Shown piece after piece: positions 8,164-15,183 of a DNA stretch of 64,000 bases (the stretch's first letter is position 1; each line of letters starts with the position of its first letter). The stretch comes from Candidatus Rubneribacter avistercoris (GTDB taxonomy: Bacteria; Actinomycetota; Coriobacteriia; Coriobacteriales; Eggerthellaceae): the NCBI GenBank assembly GCA_019115845.1, contig DXCU01000075.1, positions 1 through 64,000 on the forward strand, given 5' to 3'. Both the position numbers and the translations under genes were made by a program. The notes under the pieces are model-generated. The model worked only from the letters and a program-made list of their open reading frames with translations, had not been told where the DNA came from and ran no database searches.

Positions 8164-8697
8164 TCACAGGGAGCGTCCCAGGTCGTAAGCTTGCTGGGGG
8201 AAGCTTGTGCGGCGCGTCATCGGCACGGTGCCGCAGCCGGTTCCCAAAACCGTGCCCCTGTCCTGGAAGTTCAGGTAGCGGCACAGCGTGGCGTAATGCG
8301 CTGCCAAGTCGCGCATGATCCAGTCGGCGTCACCCCAAGCAGCGGCTAAGAGCACGGTTTTCAGGCCCTTGCCCATGAGCGTGCCGTTGAAGCTGTAGAA
8401 GCGGTCGATGGCGGTTTTGAGCTGCGCCGACATCCCAAAGTAGTACAGCGGCGTGGCGAACGCCACCACATCGGCGTCCAAGATGGCGTCGCGCAGGGCG
8501 GCCATGTCGTCTTTTTGGCAGCACTGTCCGGACATGCCGCATGCATCGCACCCCAGGCAGGGACGGATGTCGGCGTGCGCCGCATCGAACGAGGCCACCT
8601 CGTGCCCCGCGTCGCGCGCGCCCTCCTCGAAGCGCTCGGCCAGCAGGTTCGAGGAGCCATGCTTGTGCGGGCTTCCCTTCACAACGAGCACCTTCAT
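8164..8697 (-). CDS. NADPH-dependent FMN reductase-family (flavodoxin-like) protein
   Basis: A 177-residue protein starting MKVLVVKGSPHKHGSSN, the FMN-binding loop of this family. The internal cluster CLGCDACGMSGQC is typical of iron-sulfur flavoprotein-like members and may hold a metal or cluster. PLYYFGMSAQLKTAIDR is the second flavin contact. The track ORF starts too far upstream; the ATG at 8697 has a GAAAGGAGAAG site. It lies 37 bp after the DUF362 gene and is likely cotranscribed. It probably reduces flavin or a small organic substrate. Confidence 0.83.
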   Translation of the reverse strand: MKVLVVKGSPHKHGSSNLLAERFEEGARDAGHEVASFDAAHADIRPCLGCDACGMSGQCCQKDDMAALRDAILDADVVAFATPLYYFGMSAQLKTAIDRFYSFNGTLMGKGLKTVLLAAAWGDADWIMRDLAAHYATLCRYLNFQDRGTVLGTGCGTVPMTRRTSFPQQAYDLGRSL

Positions 8698-8734
8698 GCC
8701 CTTCTCCTTTCTGCGGCGCTTCGCCGCATGTCTG

Positions 8735-9802
8735 CTAAACATCAAGGTCGACCAGCCGGTACGTCTGGCTTCCCAAACCCAGCGCCTCGGCATGCGCCAA
8801 GGTGCGGGTCCCGTTGCGCGACTCCATGCGCCGCACGAGCGAGGCGCCGTCGGGCGCGGCGTACACCAGATCCACGCACGCGCGGTCGAGCGCCACCGGA
8901 TCGGTCGAGGCCAGGATGCCGATGTCGGCCATGTCCGGCTCGGCCGGGTGCGCGTCGCAATCGCAGTCCACCGACAGGCGGTTCATCACGTTCACGTAGA
9001 GCATGCGCCCGCCCAGGTAGTCGGACACGGACTTCGCCGCCTCGGCCATGGACTCCAGAAAGTCGTCCTGGGCGGGGCTTCCCCACGATGTGGTGGACGC
9101 GCCCGCGCTGTGGATGAGCAGCTTGCCCTCCGACGACGCGATGCCGATCGAGCAGTTCTTGACGGCCCCGCCGAATCCTCCCATGGCGTGCCCCTTGAAG
9201 TGCGCGAGCGACACCACCCAATCATAGCGCGAAAGGTGCGCGCCCACCAGGTTCTCGGAGAGATGTGCGCCGCCGTTCACCGGGATGCTCATATATCCGT
9301 CGGCGTCCATGATGTCAACGTCGGCTATGGCCGTGAAGCCGTGGTCGGCGGCCACCTGGAGGTGTCGCTCAACGCTGCCGCGCTGACCGCCGTAGGCGGT
9401 GTTGCACTCCACGATGGTGGCGTTCAGGGCGCGCACCAGGTCGCCCACAAGCTCAGGGCGCAGGTAGTTGCTTCCCGGCTCGCCGGTGGAAAGCTTCACG
9501 GCCACAGAACCGGAGGGTTGCACGCCCAGGGCCTCCCATGCGCGCGCAAGGCCCGCCGCGCTGATGTCGGCGGTGAAGTACACGGGGGCGGCGTTCGGGT
9601 TGCTCGCGTCCTCGCGTTCGGCAGAGGGGGCGCTTGCCGGAGCGGCTTCGGGTTCGGGCGTTGGGGCGGCGTCGACTTCCGAGGCGGCCTCAGGTTCCGG
9701 GGTGCCGCCCGCGCATCCCGCAAGCGCGCCCCCGGCGAGCACGGCCATGCCCAAACCGGCGGACCCCATCACGAACATGCGCCGATCAAGATTGCTTGTC
9801 AT
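8735..9802 (-). CDS. Tat-exported DUF362 lipoprotein
   Basis: A 355-residue protein with a Tat signal (LDRRMFVMG), a lipobox (GALAGC) and a Pro/Glu/Ala-rich linker before the DUF362 domain (about residues 70-355; VAVKLSTGEPGSNYLRPELV, GGAVKNCSIG, LASTDPVALDRACVDLV). DUF362 proteins are often found with ferredoxins or redox enzymes, but their activity is not established. No cysteine-rich ferredoxin tail is present here. It sits between two flavodoxin-like genes, 24 bp after one and 37 bp before the other, so it is part of the same transcript. Confidence 0.82.
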   Translation of the reverse strand: MTSNLDRRMFVMGSAGLGMAVLAGGALAGCAGGTPEPEAASEVDAAPTPEPEAAPASAPSAEREDASNPNAAPVYFTADISAAGLARAWEALGVQPSGSVAVKLSTGEPGSNYLRPELVGDLVRALNATIVECNTAYGGQRGSVERHLQVAADHGFTAIADVDIMDADGYMSIPVNGGAHLSENLVGAHLSRYDWVVSLAHFKGHAMGGFGGAVKNCSIGIASSEGKLLIHSAGASTTSWGSPAQDDFLESMAEAAKSVSDYLGGRMLYVNVMNRLSVDCDCDAHPAEPDMADIGILASTDPVALDRACVDLVYAAPDGASLVRRMESRNGTRTLAHAEALGLGSQTYRLVDLDV

Positions 9803-9826
9803 GGACTCTCCCTTTTCCCTTGCCGC

Positions 9827-10498
9827 TCACAGGCCCAGCGCTGCGAGCCATTCTTCGGCTGATGCGTCCATGGTGGCCAGGCCCGCCTCGGTCACGGTCA
9901 AACCGTCGAGCACGTTCGCATCCGGACACAGCTCGCGCAGGTCGGCCACCGAAGCAGCGATGGAGCTTGAGCCGGACGTGGCGAACGGCGCGATGGTTTT
10001 ACCCGCGAGGTCACCGCGGTCGGCAAGTGTCTTCACGATCTGCGGGATGTGGCCCCACCATACGGGGAATCCCAGGTAGACGGTGTCGTAGTCGGCCAGG
10101 CTTGGCACGTCGGCCGCCAGCGCGGGGCGCGCGTCTTCGTTTTGCTCGCGCTGGCCGAGGTCCAGCATCTCGTCGTAGTCGGCGGGGTAGGGTGTGGCGG
10201 GTTCGATGCGCACCAGTTCAAGCCCTGTGCGCGCTTGGATGGCCTCGGCCAGCGCGAGCGTGTTGCCCGTGCGCGAGAACACGGCGATCACGGCGCTGCC
10301 ACCGGCAGCGGTGTCGGCGGCAGACGTCCCTTGCTGCGGCTCGGCCTCGGGAGCGGGCTCTTGCGGCTCGGGCTCCGTCGTTTGCTGGGGCGCGGGCTCG
10401 TCGGCGGTTTGCGCGCAGCCGCCGAGCGCAAGCGCTGCCAGGGCTGCCGCCGATGCGCCCACGAACGCGCGGCGGCTCATCGTCTTGGTCTGCCTCAT
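9827..10498 (-). CDS. Exported lipoprotein flavodoxin
   Basis: A 223-residue protein whose first 30 residues form a Tat lipoprotein signal (MSRRAFVGASAA, lipobox LGGC with Cys28). A Pro/Glu/Gln-rich linker (about 30-65) joins this to a flavodoxin domain with FMN loop AVFSRTGNTLALAEAI and the later LGFPVWWGHIPQ and PFATSGSSS contacts. Most flavodoxins are cytoplasmic, so an exported lipid-anchored one is unusual and would place the FMN outside the cell membrane. It is the first gene after the MerR-type promoter and heads the leftward cluster. Confidence 0.85.
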   Translation of the reverse strand: MRQTKTMSRRAFVGASAAALAALALGGCAQTADEPAPQQTTEPEPQEPAPEAEPQQGTSAADTAAGGSAVIAVFSRTGNTLALAEAIQARTGLELVRIEPATPYPADYDEMLDLGQREQNEDARPALAADVPSLADYDTVYLGFPVWWGHIPQIVKTLADRGDLAGKTIAPFATSGSSSIAASVADLRELCPDANVLDGLTVTEAGLATMDASAEEWLAALGL

Positions 10499-10610
10499 CG
10501 GGAATCCTTTCTCCTCGGCTCTGCGGTTGCGTCCGGCCTAGTCAGCCACCTGCGCGCGGAGTTCGCCGCTTGTGGACGGGTCGTTCCTGTCGTGTTAAAC
10601 TTCGATTGCC

Positions 10611-10641
10611 ATCCTAGAACTTAGAGTTAACTTTAAGTCAA
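10611..10641 (-). promoter_or_regulatory. MerR-type promoter with 19-bp spacer, driving the flavodoxin/DUF362 cluster
   Basis: On the minus strand, TTGACT (10641-10636) and TAGGAT (10616-10611) are separated by 19 bp, the stretched spacer typical of MerR-activated promoters. The spacer holds the dyad ACTTAGAGTTAACTTTAAGT (10619-10638), centred on GTTAAC. The MerR gene is divergent, with its start 41 bp away. This geometry predicts that this MerR activates the leftward cluster. Confidence 0.8.
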
Positions 10642-10681
10642 GTGAATGTTTTGTGTATCGATTTGCCGAAAGAAGGACCAG

Positions 10682-11134
10682 ATGCTCTACACCATTGGCG
10701 ACGCGGCGCGGGAGCTGGGCGTGCCCGCCTCAACGCTGCGCTACTACGACAAGGAGGGCCTGCTGCCGCACACCAACCGCAGCGGCAGCGGCATGCGCAT
10801 GTTCACGGAGGACGACTTCGAATGGGTGCGCTTCATCGAACGCTTGAAGCTCTCGGGCATGCCCATCAAGGAGATCAAAAGCTACATCGACCTTTACGAA
10901 CAGGGCGATGAAACCCTCTTGCAGCGCCGCGAGCTCATCTACGCCCGCCGCGACGCGGTGGAGCACGAGTTGGAGCGGCTGCAGGAGACGCTCGCGTTCA
11001 TCACCTACAAGTGCTGGTACTACGACAAGGCCGTGGAGCTGGGTTCGGAGGCCGCCGTGAAGGCCATCCCCATAGACGAGCTGCCGCCCGACATCCGCGC
11101 CATCAAAGAGCGCTGCGGCATCAGCCGCTACTGA
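10682..11134 (+). CDS. MerR-family transcriptional regulator
   Basis: A 150-residue regulator. The winged helix-turn-helix begins YTIGDAARELGVPASTLRYYDKEGLL, the family signature, and is followed by a dimerisation coiled coil (about residues 80-125) with no metal-binding cysteine cluster. It resembles the MerR subgroup that controls aldo/keto reductase and flavin genes. The ATG at 10682 is preferred over the track start at 10646 because it has a GAAGGA site and starts at the domain edge. It is divergent from the flavodoxin/DUF362 cluster, its likely target. The effector is unknown. Confidence 0.9.
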   Translation: MLYTIGDAARELGVPASTLRYYDKEGLLPHTNRSGSGMRMFTEDDFEWVRFIERLKLSGMPIKEIKSYIDLYEQGDETLLQRRELIYARRDAVEHELERLQETLAFITYKCWYYDKAVELGSEAAVKAIPIDELPPDIRAIKERCGISRY

Positions 11135-11315
11135 GGACGACGGGGGAGCGACAGCGGGCAACATCGAAACTTTAGAGCAATCAATGCATGAAGAAGCGAA
11201 AGCAGATAAATCATTCCGTACGCTGCTAGAACCCGATTGGTAATACCGAGCGCATTTCCTAGCAACCGTAGAGTATTGAATATGATATGATATGAATAAA
11301 TAGAAAGGAACTTCG

Positions 11316-11570
11316 ATGCGGCTGGTAATCCATCCAAGAGTCCACATGAGGCATCCAGAGTTGAGTGAAGATGATGTCAAAACGGCGTTTCGGGGTATGT
11401 TCAAGCACATCTATCGCGAAAACGGTGATCTGGTTGGCGTCGGGATGGATGGGAAGAACCGGCTCGTGGAGATGGTGGCGAGGTACGCCGATGATGGCAT
11501 CGTGATCGTCTACCACGCTTTCACGCCGCCTACACACAATGTCATGCGTGAACTCGGGATGGTCAGATAG
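11316..11570 (+). CDS. Small toxin-like protein of a putative toxin-antitoxin pair
   Basis: An 84-residue protein with HPRVHMRHPELSEDDVKTAF at the N-terminus and GKNRLVEMVA and VIVYHAFTPPTHNVMRELG later. This pattern (HPEL, then a central beta strand, then YHA.TPP) resembles small toxins of actinobacterial type II pairs, recalled from memory rather than by search. The upstream region is A+T-rich, with overlapping TATGA repeats (about 11278-11295) that could be promoter and operator. A GAAAGGAAC ribosome site precedes the ATG. The antitoxin-like gene follows after 8 bp. Confidence 0.6.
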   Translation: MRLVIHPRVHMRHPELSEDDVKTAFRGMFKHIYRENGDLVGVGMDGKNRLVEMVARYADDGIVIVYHAFTPPTHNVMRELGMVR

Positions 11571-11578
11571 GAGCGGAT

Positions 11579-11872
11579 ATGGCAGCGACGTTAGAAGAAA
11601 AACTGAACGCAATGCTCGGTATGACGGCCGACGAATTGGAAGAGAGCGCACAGGCGTACGAAGCCGGCGAGATTGATTTCACTTCTGCCGATGAGGTGCG
11701 TGACGGATCGCCATTCGACTACATAGGATCCAGGAGGGAGACGTTCGTTCTTGATGCTGCAGACTTTCGCGGCGTGATGCAGGTTATGAAGATGGATGGA
11801 TGCAGTAAGTCGACCGTATACCGCACCGCTCTCCGCGAATATCTGGATAAGCGCGGATTTGCTCACGCGTAG
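11579..11872 (+). CDS. Antitoxin-like partner of the preceding gene
   Basis: A 97-residue protein, acidic in its first half (MTADELEESAQAYEAGEIDF). Its second half ends in a helix pair, SKSTVYRTALREYLDKRGF, that looks like a ribbon-helix-helix or similar DNA-binding unit. The order (toxin-like gene first, 8-bp gap) and sizes fit a toxin-antitoxin operon with autoregulation. An AGGAG site overlaps the end of the toxin-like gene. No function beyond this can be read. Confidence 0.55.
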   Translation: MAATLEEKLNAMLGMTADELEESAQAYEAGEIDFTSADEVRDGSPFDYIGSRRETFVLDAADFRGVMQVMKMDGCSKSTVYRTALREYLDKRGFAHA

Positions 11873-11903
11873 CCGATGGGCGCGCCATCGGTGTAGCAGC
11901 AGC

Positions 11904-11931
11904 GCCTCTCTCATGCAAGCACGAGAGAGGC
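11904..11931. terminator. Hairpin after the toxin-antitoxin pair
   Basis: GCCTCTCTC (11904-11912) pairs with GAGAGAGGC (11923-11931) around a 10-nt loop. It lies 32 bp after the antitoxin-like stop codon and 121 bp from the convergent aldo/keto reductase gene. No T-run is present, so strength is uncertain. Confidence 0.5.
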
Positions 11932-12051
11932 CCAAACTGGTTTATAGGTCGCAGCAGGTTGAGCGAACCTGTGGCAGTCAATTTCGAGCATGTCACCGCC
12001 TTGGGAGCATAAGCCAATCTCGCAATCAGCAACCTGTCGCGGGCAACCGTC

Positions 12052-13161
12052 TTACGCGAAGTACGCCGCTATCTCGCGCATGCGATCTCCCTGCGCCACG
12101 CCGAAGGGGCAGCGCGCGTCGCAGTGGCCGCAGGAAAGGCAGTCCGCAGCGTTTCTGCCGAGGTGCGCGTAGTGGTCGCGGGCCAGGTCGTCTCCGGCGC
12201 GGGCTAGGTCGTAGTACTTGTTGACCAGCCCCACGTCGATGCCTGCCGGGCAGGGTAGGCAGTGGTTGCAGTACACGCACGCCGGCGCGCTGTTTGCCGG
12301 CGCGAGCGAGGCAGCCTCCGACCAGTCGCGCTCGGCGGGCGAGGCGTCCAGGAACGCCAGCGCCTCTTCGAGGTCGGCCAGCCCGCGCACGCCCGGCAGC
12401 ACGCAGAGCGCACCGGGGCGGTCGAGCGCGTACTGCATAAGCTGCGCGCGCGTGAGCGCCCGCCCAAGCGGCGAGCGCGCGTCGTCAAGCAGCTGCCCGC
12501 CCGCGAACGCCTTCATCACCGAGATGGCCACGCCCGCCTGCTCGCAGTCGCGGTAGAGCGCGGCACGCGCGGCCGCCGTGCCAATGCCGTAGGACCCCTG
12601 CGTGCAGTCATAAGCCGGGTTCACGCTGAACATGATGAGATCGACAAGCCCCGTTTCCAAGAACAGCCGTGCGATGCGCGGGTCGTGCGTGGAGGCGCCC
12701 AGATGGCGCAGCGTGCCCGTCGCCTTGAGGCGCTGCAGGTAGTCCCAGGTGCCGCCGCTCATGACTTGGTCGAAGTCGCGCTCCTCGTCAATGCAGTGCA
12801 CCATGCCGAAGTCGGCGTATCCGATGCCGAGCACCTCCATTTCTTCCTCGAAGGCGCGCGCGATGCGGTCGGCGTCGAGCGTCCAACCGTATTTGCGCTC
12901 CGGCCCCGTCTCGTACACGGCGCCGAAGTGCATCTGCACAATGACGTCATCGCGCCGTCCCGCGAACGCGCGCCCGTAAGCGCGGAAGGGACGAAACTCC
13001 GAGGGGCACAGGTCGAAGAAGTTCACGCCGGCGTTCAGCGCGCGCTCCACCGTGCGTGCGATCTCATCATCGGTCGAGGCGTGGATGGATCCCATCCCCA
13101 GCCCGATCACGCTCACGCGCTCCCCGCCGCGCGGCACCGTGCGGTATTCCATAGCTCCCAT
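12052..13161 (-). CDS. Aldo/keto reductase with a C-terminal ferredoxin domain
   Basis: A 369-residue protein. Residues 1-270 form an aldo/keto reductase barrel (VSVIGLGMGSIH, ALNAGVNFFDLCPSE, YADFGMVHCID), which uses a nicotinamide or possibly internal electrons to reduce carbonyl groups. Residues 280-369 carry two cysteine clusters, CVYCNHCLPCP and CLSCGHCDARCPFG, typical of 4Fe-4S-bearing members found in anaerobes. At the place of the usual catalytic tyrosine the sequence reads LCPSEFRPFRAYGRAF, so the Tyr is not obvious. Its promoter has a MerR-type dyad, listed next. Confidence 0.85.
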   Translation of the reverse strand: MGAMEYRTVPRGGERVSVIGLGMGSIHASTDDEIARTVERALNAGVNFFDLCPSEFRPFRAYGRAFAGRRDDVIVQMHFGAVYETGPERKYGWTLDADRIARAFEEEMEVLGIGYADFGMVHCIDEERDFDQVMSGGTWDYLQRLKATGTLRHLGASTHDPRIARLFLETGLVDLIMFSVNPAYDCTQGSYGIGTAAARAALYRDCEQAGVAISVMKAFAGGQLLDDARSPLGRALTRAQLMQYALDRPGALCVLPGVRGLADLEEALAFLDASPAERDWSEAASLAPANSAPACVYCNHCLPCPAGIDVGLVNKYYDLARAGDDLARDHYAHLGRNAADCLSCGHCDARCPFGVAQGDRMREIAAYFA

Positions 13162-13191
13162 GCGTCTCCTTCCGAGTTGTCCGACCCGTTT

Positions 13192-13222
13192 AGTATGGAC
13201 CTTGGAGCGTGCTCCAAGTCAA
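13192..13222 (-). promoter_or_regulatory. MerR-type promoter and operator of the aldo/keto reductase gene
   Basis: On the minus strand, TTGACT and CATACT are 19 bp apart. The 18-bp operator is CTTGGAGCGTGCTCCAAG (13201-13218), a near-perfect palindrome. Known MerR-family regulators act on such stretched promoters. The same dyad occurs upstream of larB. It differs from the dyad by the MerR gene at 10682, so a different MerR protein is implied. Confidence 0.8.
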
Positions 13223-13259
13223 GCGCCCTCCGACTTGGTTCGACGAAGCCGGAGGGCGC
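13223..13259 (-). terminator. Terminator of the molybdoenzyme operon
   Basis: GCGCCCTCCGACTT (13223-13236) pairs with AAGCCGGAGGGCGC (13246-13259) with one mismatch. It lies 73 bp after the stop of the cytochrome gene, the last gene of the leftward operon, and just before the aldo/keto reductase promoter. Confidence 0.6.
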
Positions 13260-13331
13260 GGGCGCTGCCCGATTGAGGGCTTTGGACGGCGGGCGCTTTG
13301 CCGTCGCCCTGCAGCGGCCAGGCGGCCACCG

Positions 13332-13859
13332 CTACCTGTCTGCCCAGGAAGTGTGGTTCAGATGCATCTGATGGCAGTCGGCGCAGCCTTGCGCCTCTTG
13401 GAGGTCGAGCGCGTCGTGGCGATCATGCCAAGAGCCTTCGGTGTGGCAGCCCGACCGCAGGCAGAAGCCTTCGGTGTTGGCTAAATTGCTCGCCCCCAAC
13501 GGGTCGTCGAAATTTCCCGTCGCCCATGCGATAGCCTCGGACACCTGCTCGTCTATGCGGGGTTCATGGCACTGCAGGCAGGTGACGTTCGCTTCAAGGT
13601 GCCGTGCGGCCATGAGCGTGTCGGCTTCGTAATATCCTTCAACGTAGGAATCCATGGGGGAGTGGCACACCGCGTTGCAGAATCCGGGTTGCTCGTGCCA
13701 GACCCAGAAGCCCGCTCCCGCAACGAGGATTATTGCAGCGGCCATCCCAAGCGCGATGCCGGATTTACGGGAGAGGCGTTTGCGCTTGGGTATGGTCGGG
13801 GTTTCGCGCGGCTCCGCGGCGTTTGCCGTGCCGCGCTCGTTTTTGTTGGTTTCGCTCAT
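13332..13859 (-). CDS. NrfH/NapC-like membrane tetrahaem cytochrome c
   Basis: A 175-residue protein with one membrane segment near residues 33-55 and four haem-binding sites. These are CNAVCH followed by SPM (61-69, like the first haem of NrfH but with a CX3CH spacing), CLQCH (94-98), CLRSGCH (133-139, CX4CH) and CADCH (159-163). Two spacings are therefore non-canonical. NrfH/NapC proteins take electrons from menaquinol and pass them to a periplasmic reductase. As the last gene of the operon it probably feeds the molybdoenzyme at 15184, which has no DmsC-type anchor beside it. Confidence 0.85.
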   Translation of the reverse strand: MSETNKNERGTANAAEPRETPTIPKRKRLSRKSGIALGMAAAIILVAGAGFWVWHEQPGFCNAVCHSPMDSYVEGYYEADTLMAARHLEANVTCLQCHEPRIDEQVSEAIAWATGNFDDPLGASNLANTEGFCLRSGCHTEGSWHDRHDALDLQEAQGCADCHQMHLNHTSWADR

Positions 13860-13929
13860 GGAGGTTCCTCCTTGCGGGTTGTTCTGGTAGGGGCCGGCGC
13901 CCTTGCAGCGAGGCGCCGGCCAGGGGATG

Positions 13930-14583
13930 TCAGCGTGTTGCGGGGGCTTTCAGCAAGGCGGCGTCTTTGCATGTCAGCTCGGCCAGAAGCCGGGCGGCCG
14001 CACCGTACAAAGGCGCATCCTCGGCGGCGAGCCGGGAGGCGAAGGGGCCTGTCCACGTGCCAAGGTGCTGCTCGAGGAACGCCGCGCTTGCCGCACGCGC
14101 CTGTTCGAAGGCGGGTTCGTTGCCTTTCGAGGAGCTTTCCTGCATGCGCTGGGCCAACTGCGCAAGAAAGCCCGTCTCAAGGGCCAGGTGGTCGTCTGAC
14201 ACCTGCGGGTAGCGCTTTGGAAGAAAACCTGACGCCCGGTAGGCCGTGCGAACCTCGAGGGTCACGCGCGTGAACAGCGCCCGGTCCTTAAGCGTCCAAA
14301 CAGACTCCCACGGGGGAGCCGGCAGCGTCCCGGGTCCGACGAACAGGCGGGTGTACTCCCGGCGAGCCGCCGAGGCATCGCTGAGGGCGGAGGCGATGTT
14401 GGCAAAGCCCTCTTCCGGGTCGTTCGCCTCCTCATTGCCACTGATCAGCGCAAACGCCTCATTAGCAAGCTGTATGTCAAAGGCGTCGGCAAGCTCGGCG
14501 GTCGGTTCTTCTGCGAACAGGCGGTGGAGCAGCGAGTACAGATACGTTCTTGCAGCCAGCTGCTCGTCGGTCAAAGCGTTCAC
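13930..14583 (-). CDS. TorD/DmsD-family molybdoenzyme chaperone
   Basis: A 217-residue, mostly helical cytoplasmic protein. The EYTRLFVGPGTLPAPPWESVW segment (about residues 75-95) is the TorD-family signature, and the later VSDDHLALETGFLAQLA also fits. Such chaperones bind the Tat signal of a molybdoenzyme and hold it until the cofactor is inserted. The gene lies between the iron-sulfur subunit (12 bp) and the cytochrome (70 bp), so the client is most likely the 909-residue molybdoenzyme of this operon. Confidence 0.88.
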   Translation of the reverse strand: MNALTDEQLAARTYLYSLLHRLFAEEPTAELADAFDIQLANEAFALISGNEEANDPEEGFANIASALSDASAARREYTRLFVGPGTLPAPPWESVWTLKDRALFTRVTLEVRTAYRASGFLPKRYPQVSDDHLALETGFLAQLAQRMQESSSKGNEPAFEQARAASAAFLEQHLGTWTGPFASRLAAEDAPLYGAAARLLAELTCKDAALLKAPATR

Positions 14584-14595
14584 GGGTGCCTCCTG

Positions 14596-15171
14596 CTACA
14601 CGATCATCTGTCGGCATGGCTCGGCAAACGCCTGCGCCTTCGTGCGCATGAGCAGGTTGGGGGAGGTTTCGGAAGAGGAGGGCAAAACGGGCAAGTCGCT
14701 TGTCAGCTCTTCGCCGTGCGCTGCGCGCAACTCCTCGATGTCCCCGAACTCGATGGCGCGCATGGGGCAGGCGTCCACGCATACGGGGTTCTCGCCGTTG
14801 TCGCGAAACGCCTTGCATGCGTCGCACTTGCCCGAAACCCGTCTATCCTCGTCGTAGGAGGGGTGACCGTAGGGGCACACGGCAACGCAGGTGCGGCATC
14901 CTATGCACTCGTCCTGATCGATGTACACCGTGCCGTCGTCGGCTTTGCGACAGGCTCCAACAGGGCAGTTCTCCACGCAGGCCGGCTGTTCGCAGTGGTT
15001 GCAGGTGGCCGCGAGGCTGAAGCGGGACGCGGCGGGGTATGTCCCAACCTGGTACGTTCTCACCTCGCGGTACACGACATGCGCGGGCAGGTCGTTGCGG
15101 TCTTTGCAAGCCGTCTGGCAGGCACGGCATCCCGTGCAGCGGGCCAGGTCAAAGTAAAATCCCAAAGGCAT
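14596..15171 (-). CDS. DmsB-like 4Fe-4S electron-transfer subunit
   Basis: A 191-residue protein with four cysteine groups for four 4Fe-4S clusters: CTGCRACQTAC, CNHCEQPACVENCP, CIGCRTCVAVCP and CDACKAF...CVDACP. There is no signal peptide, so it would be exported together with the Tat-bearing catalytic subunit. It lies 12 bp after the molybdoenzyme gene. It carries electrons between the catalytic subunit and the membrane component, here probably the NrfH-like cytochrome. Confidence 0.9.
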   Translation of the reverse strand: MPLGFYFDLARCTGCRACQTACKDRNDLPAHVVYREVRTYQVGTYPAASRFSLAATCNHCEQPACVENCPVGACRKADDGTVYIDQDECIGCRTCVAVCPYGHPSYDEDRRVSGKCDACKAFRDNGENPVCVDACPMRAIEFGDIEELRAAHGEELTSDLPVLPSSSETSPNLLMRTKAQAFAEPCRQMIV

Positions 15172-15183
15172 GGCGCATCTCCT

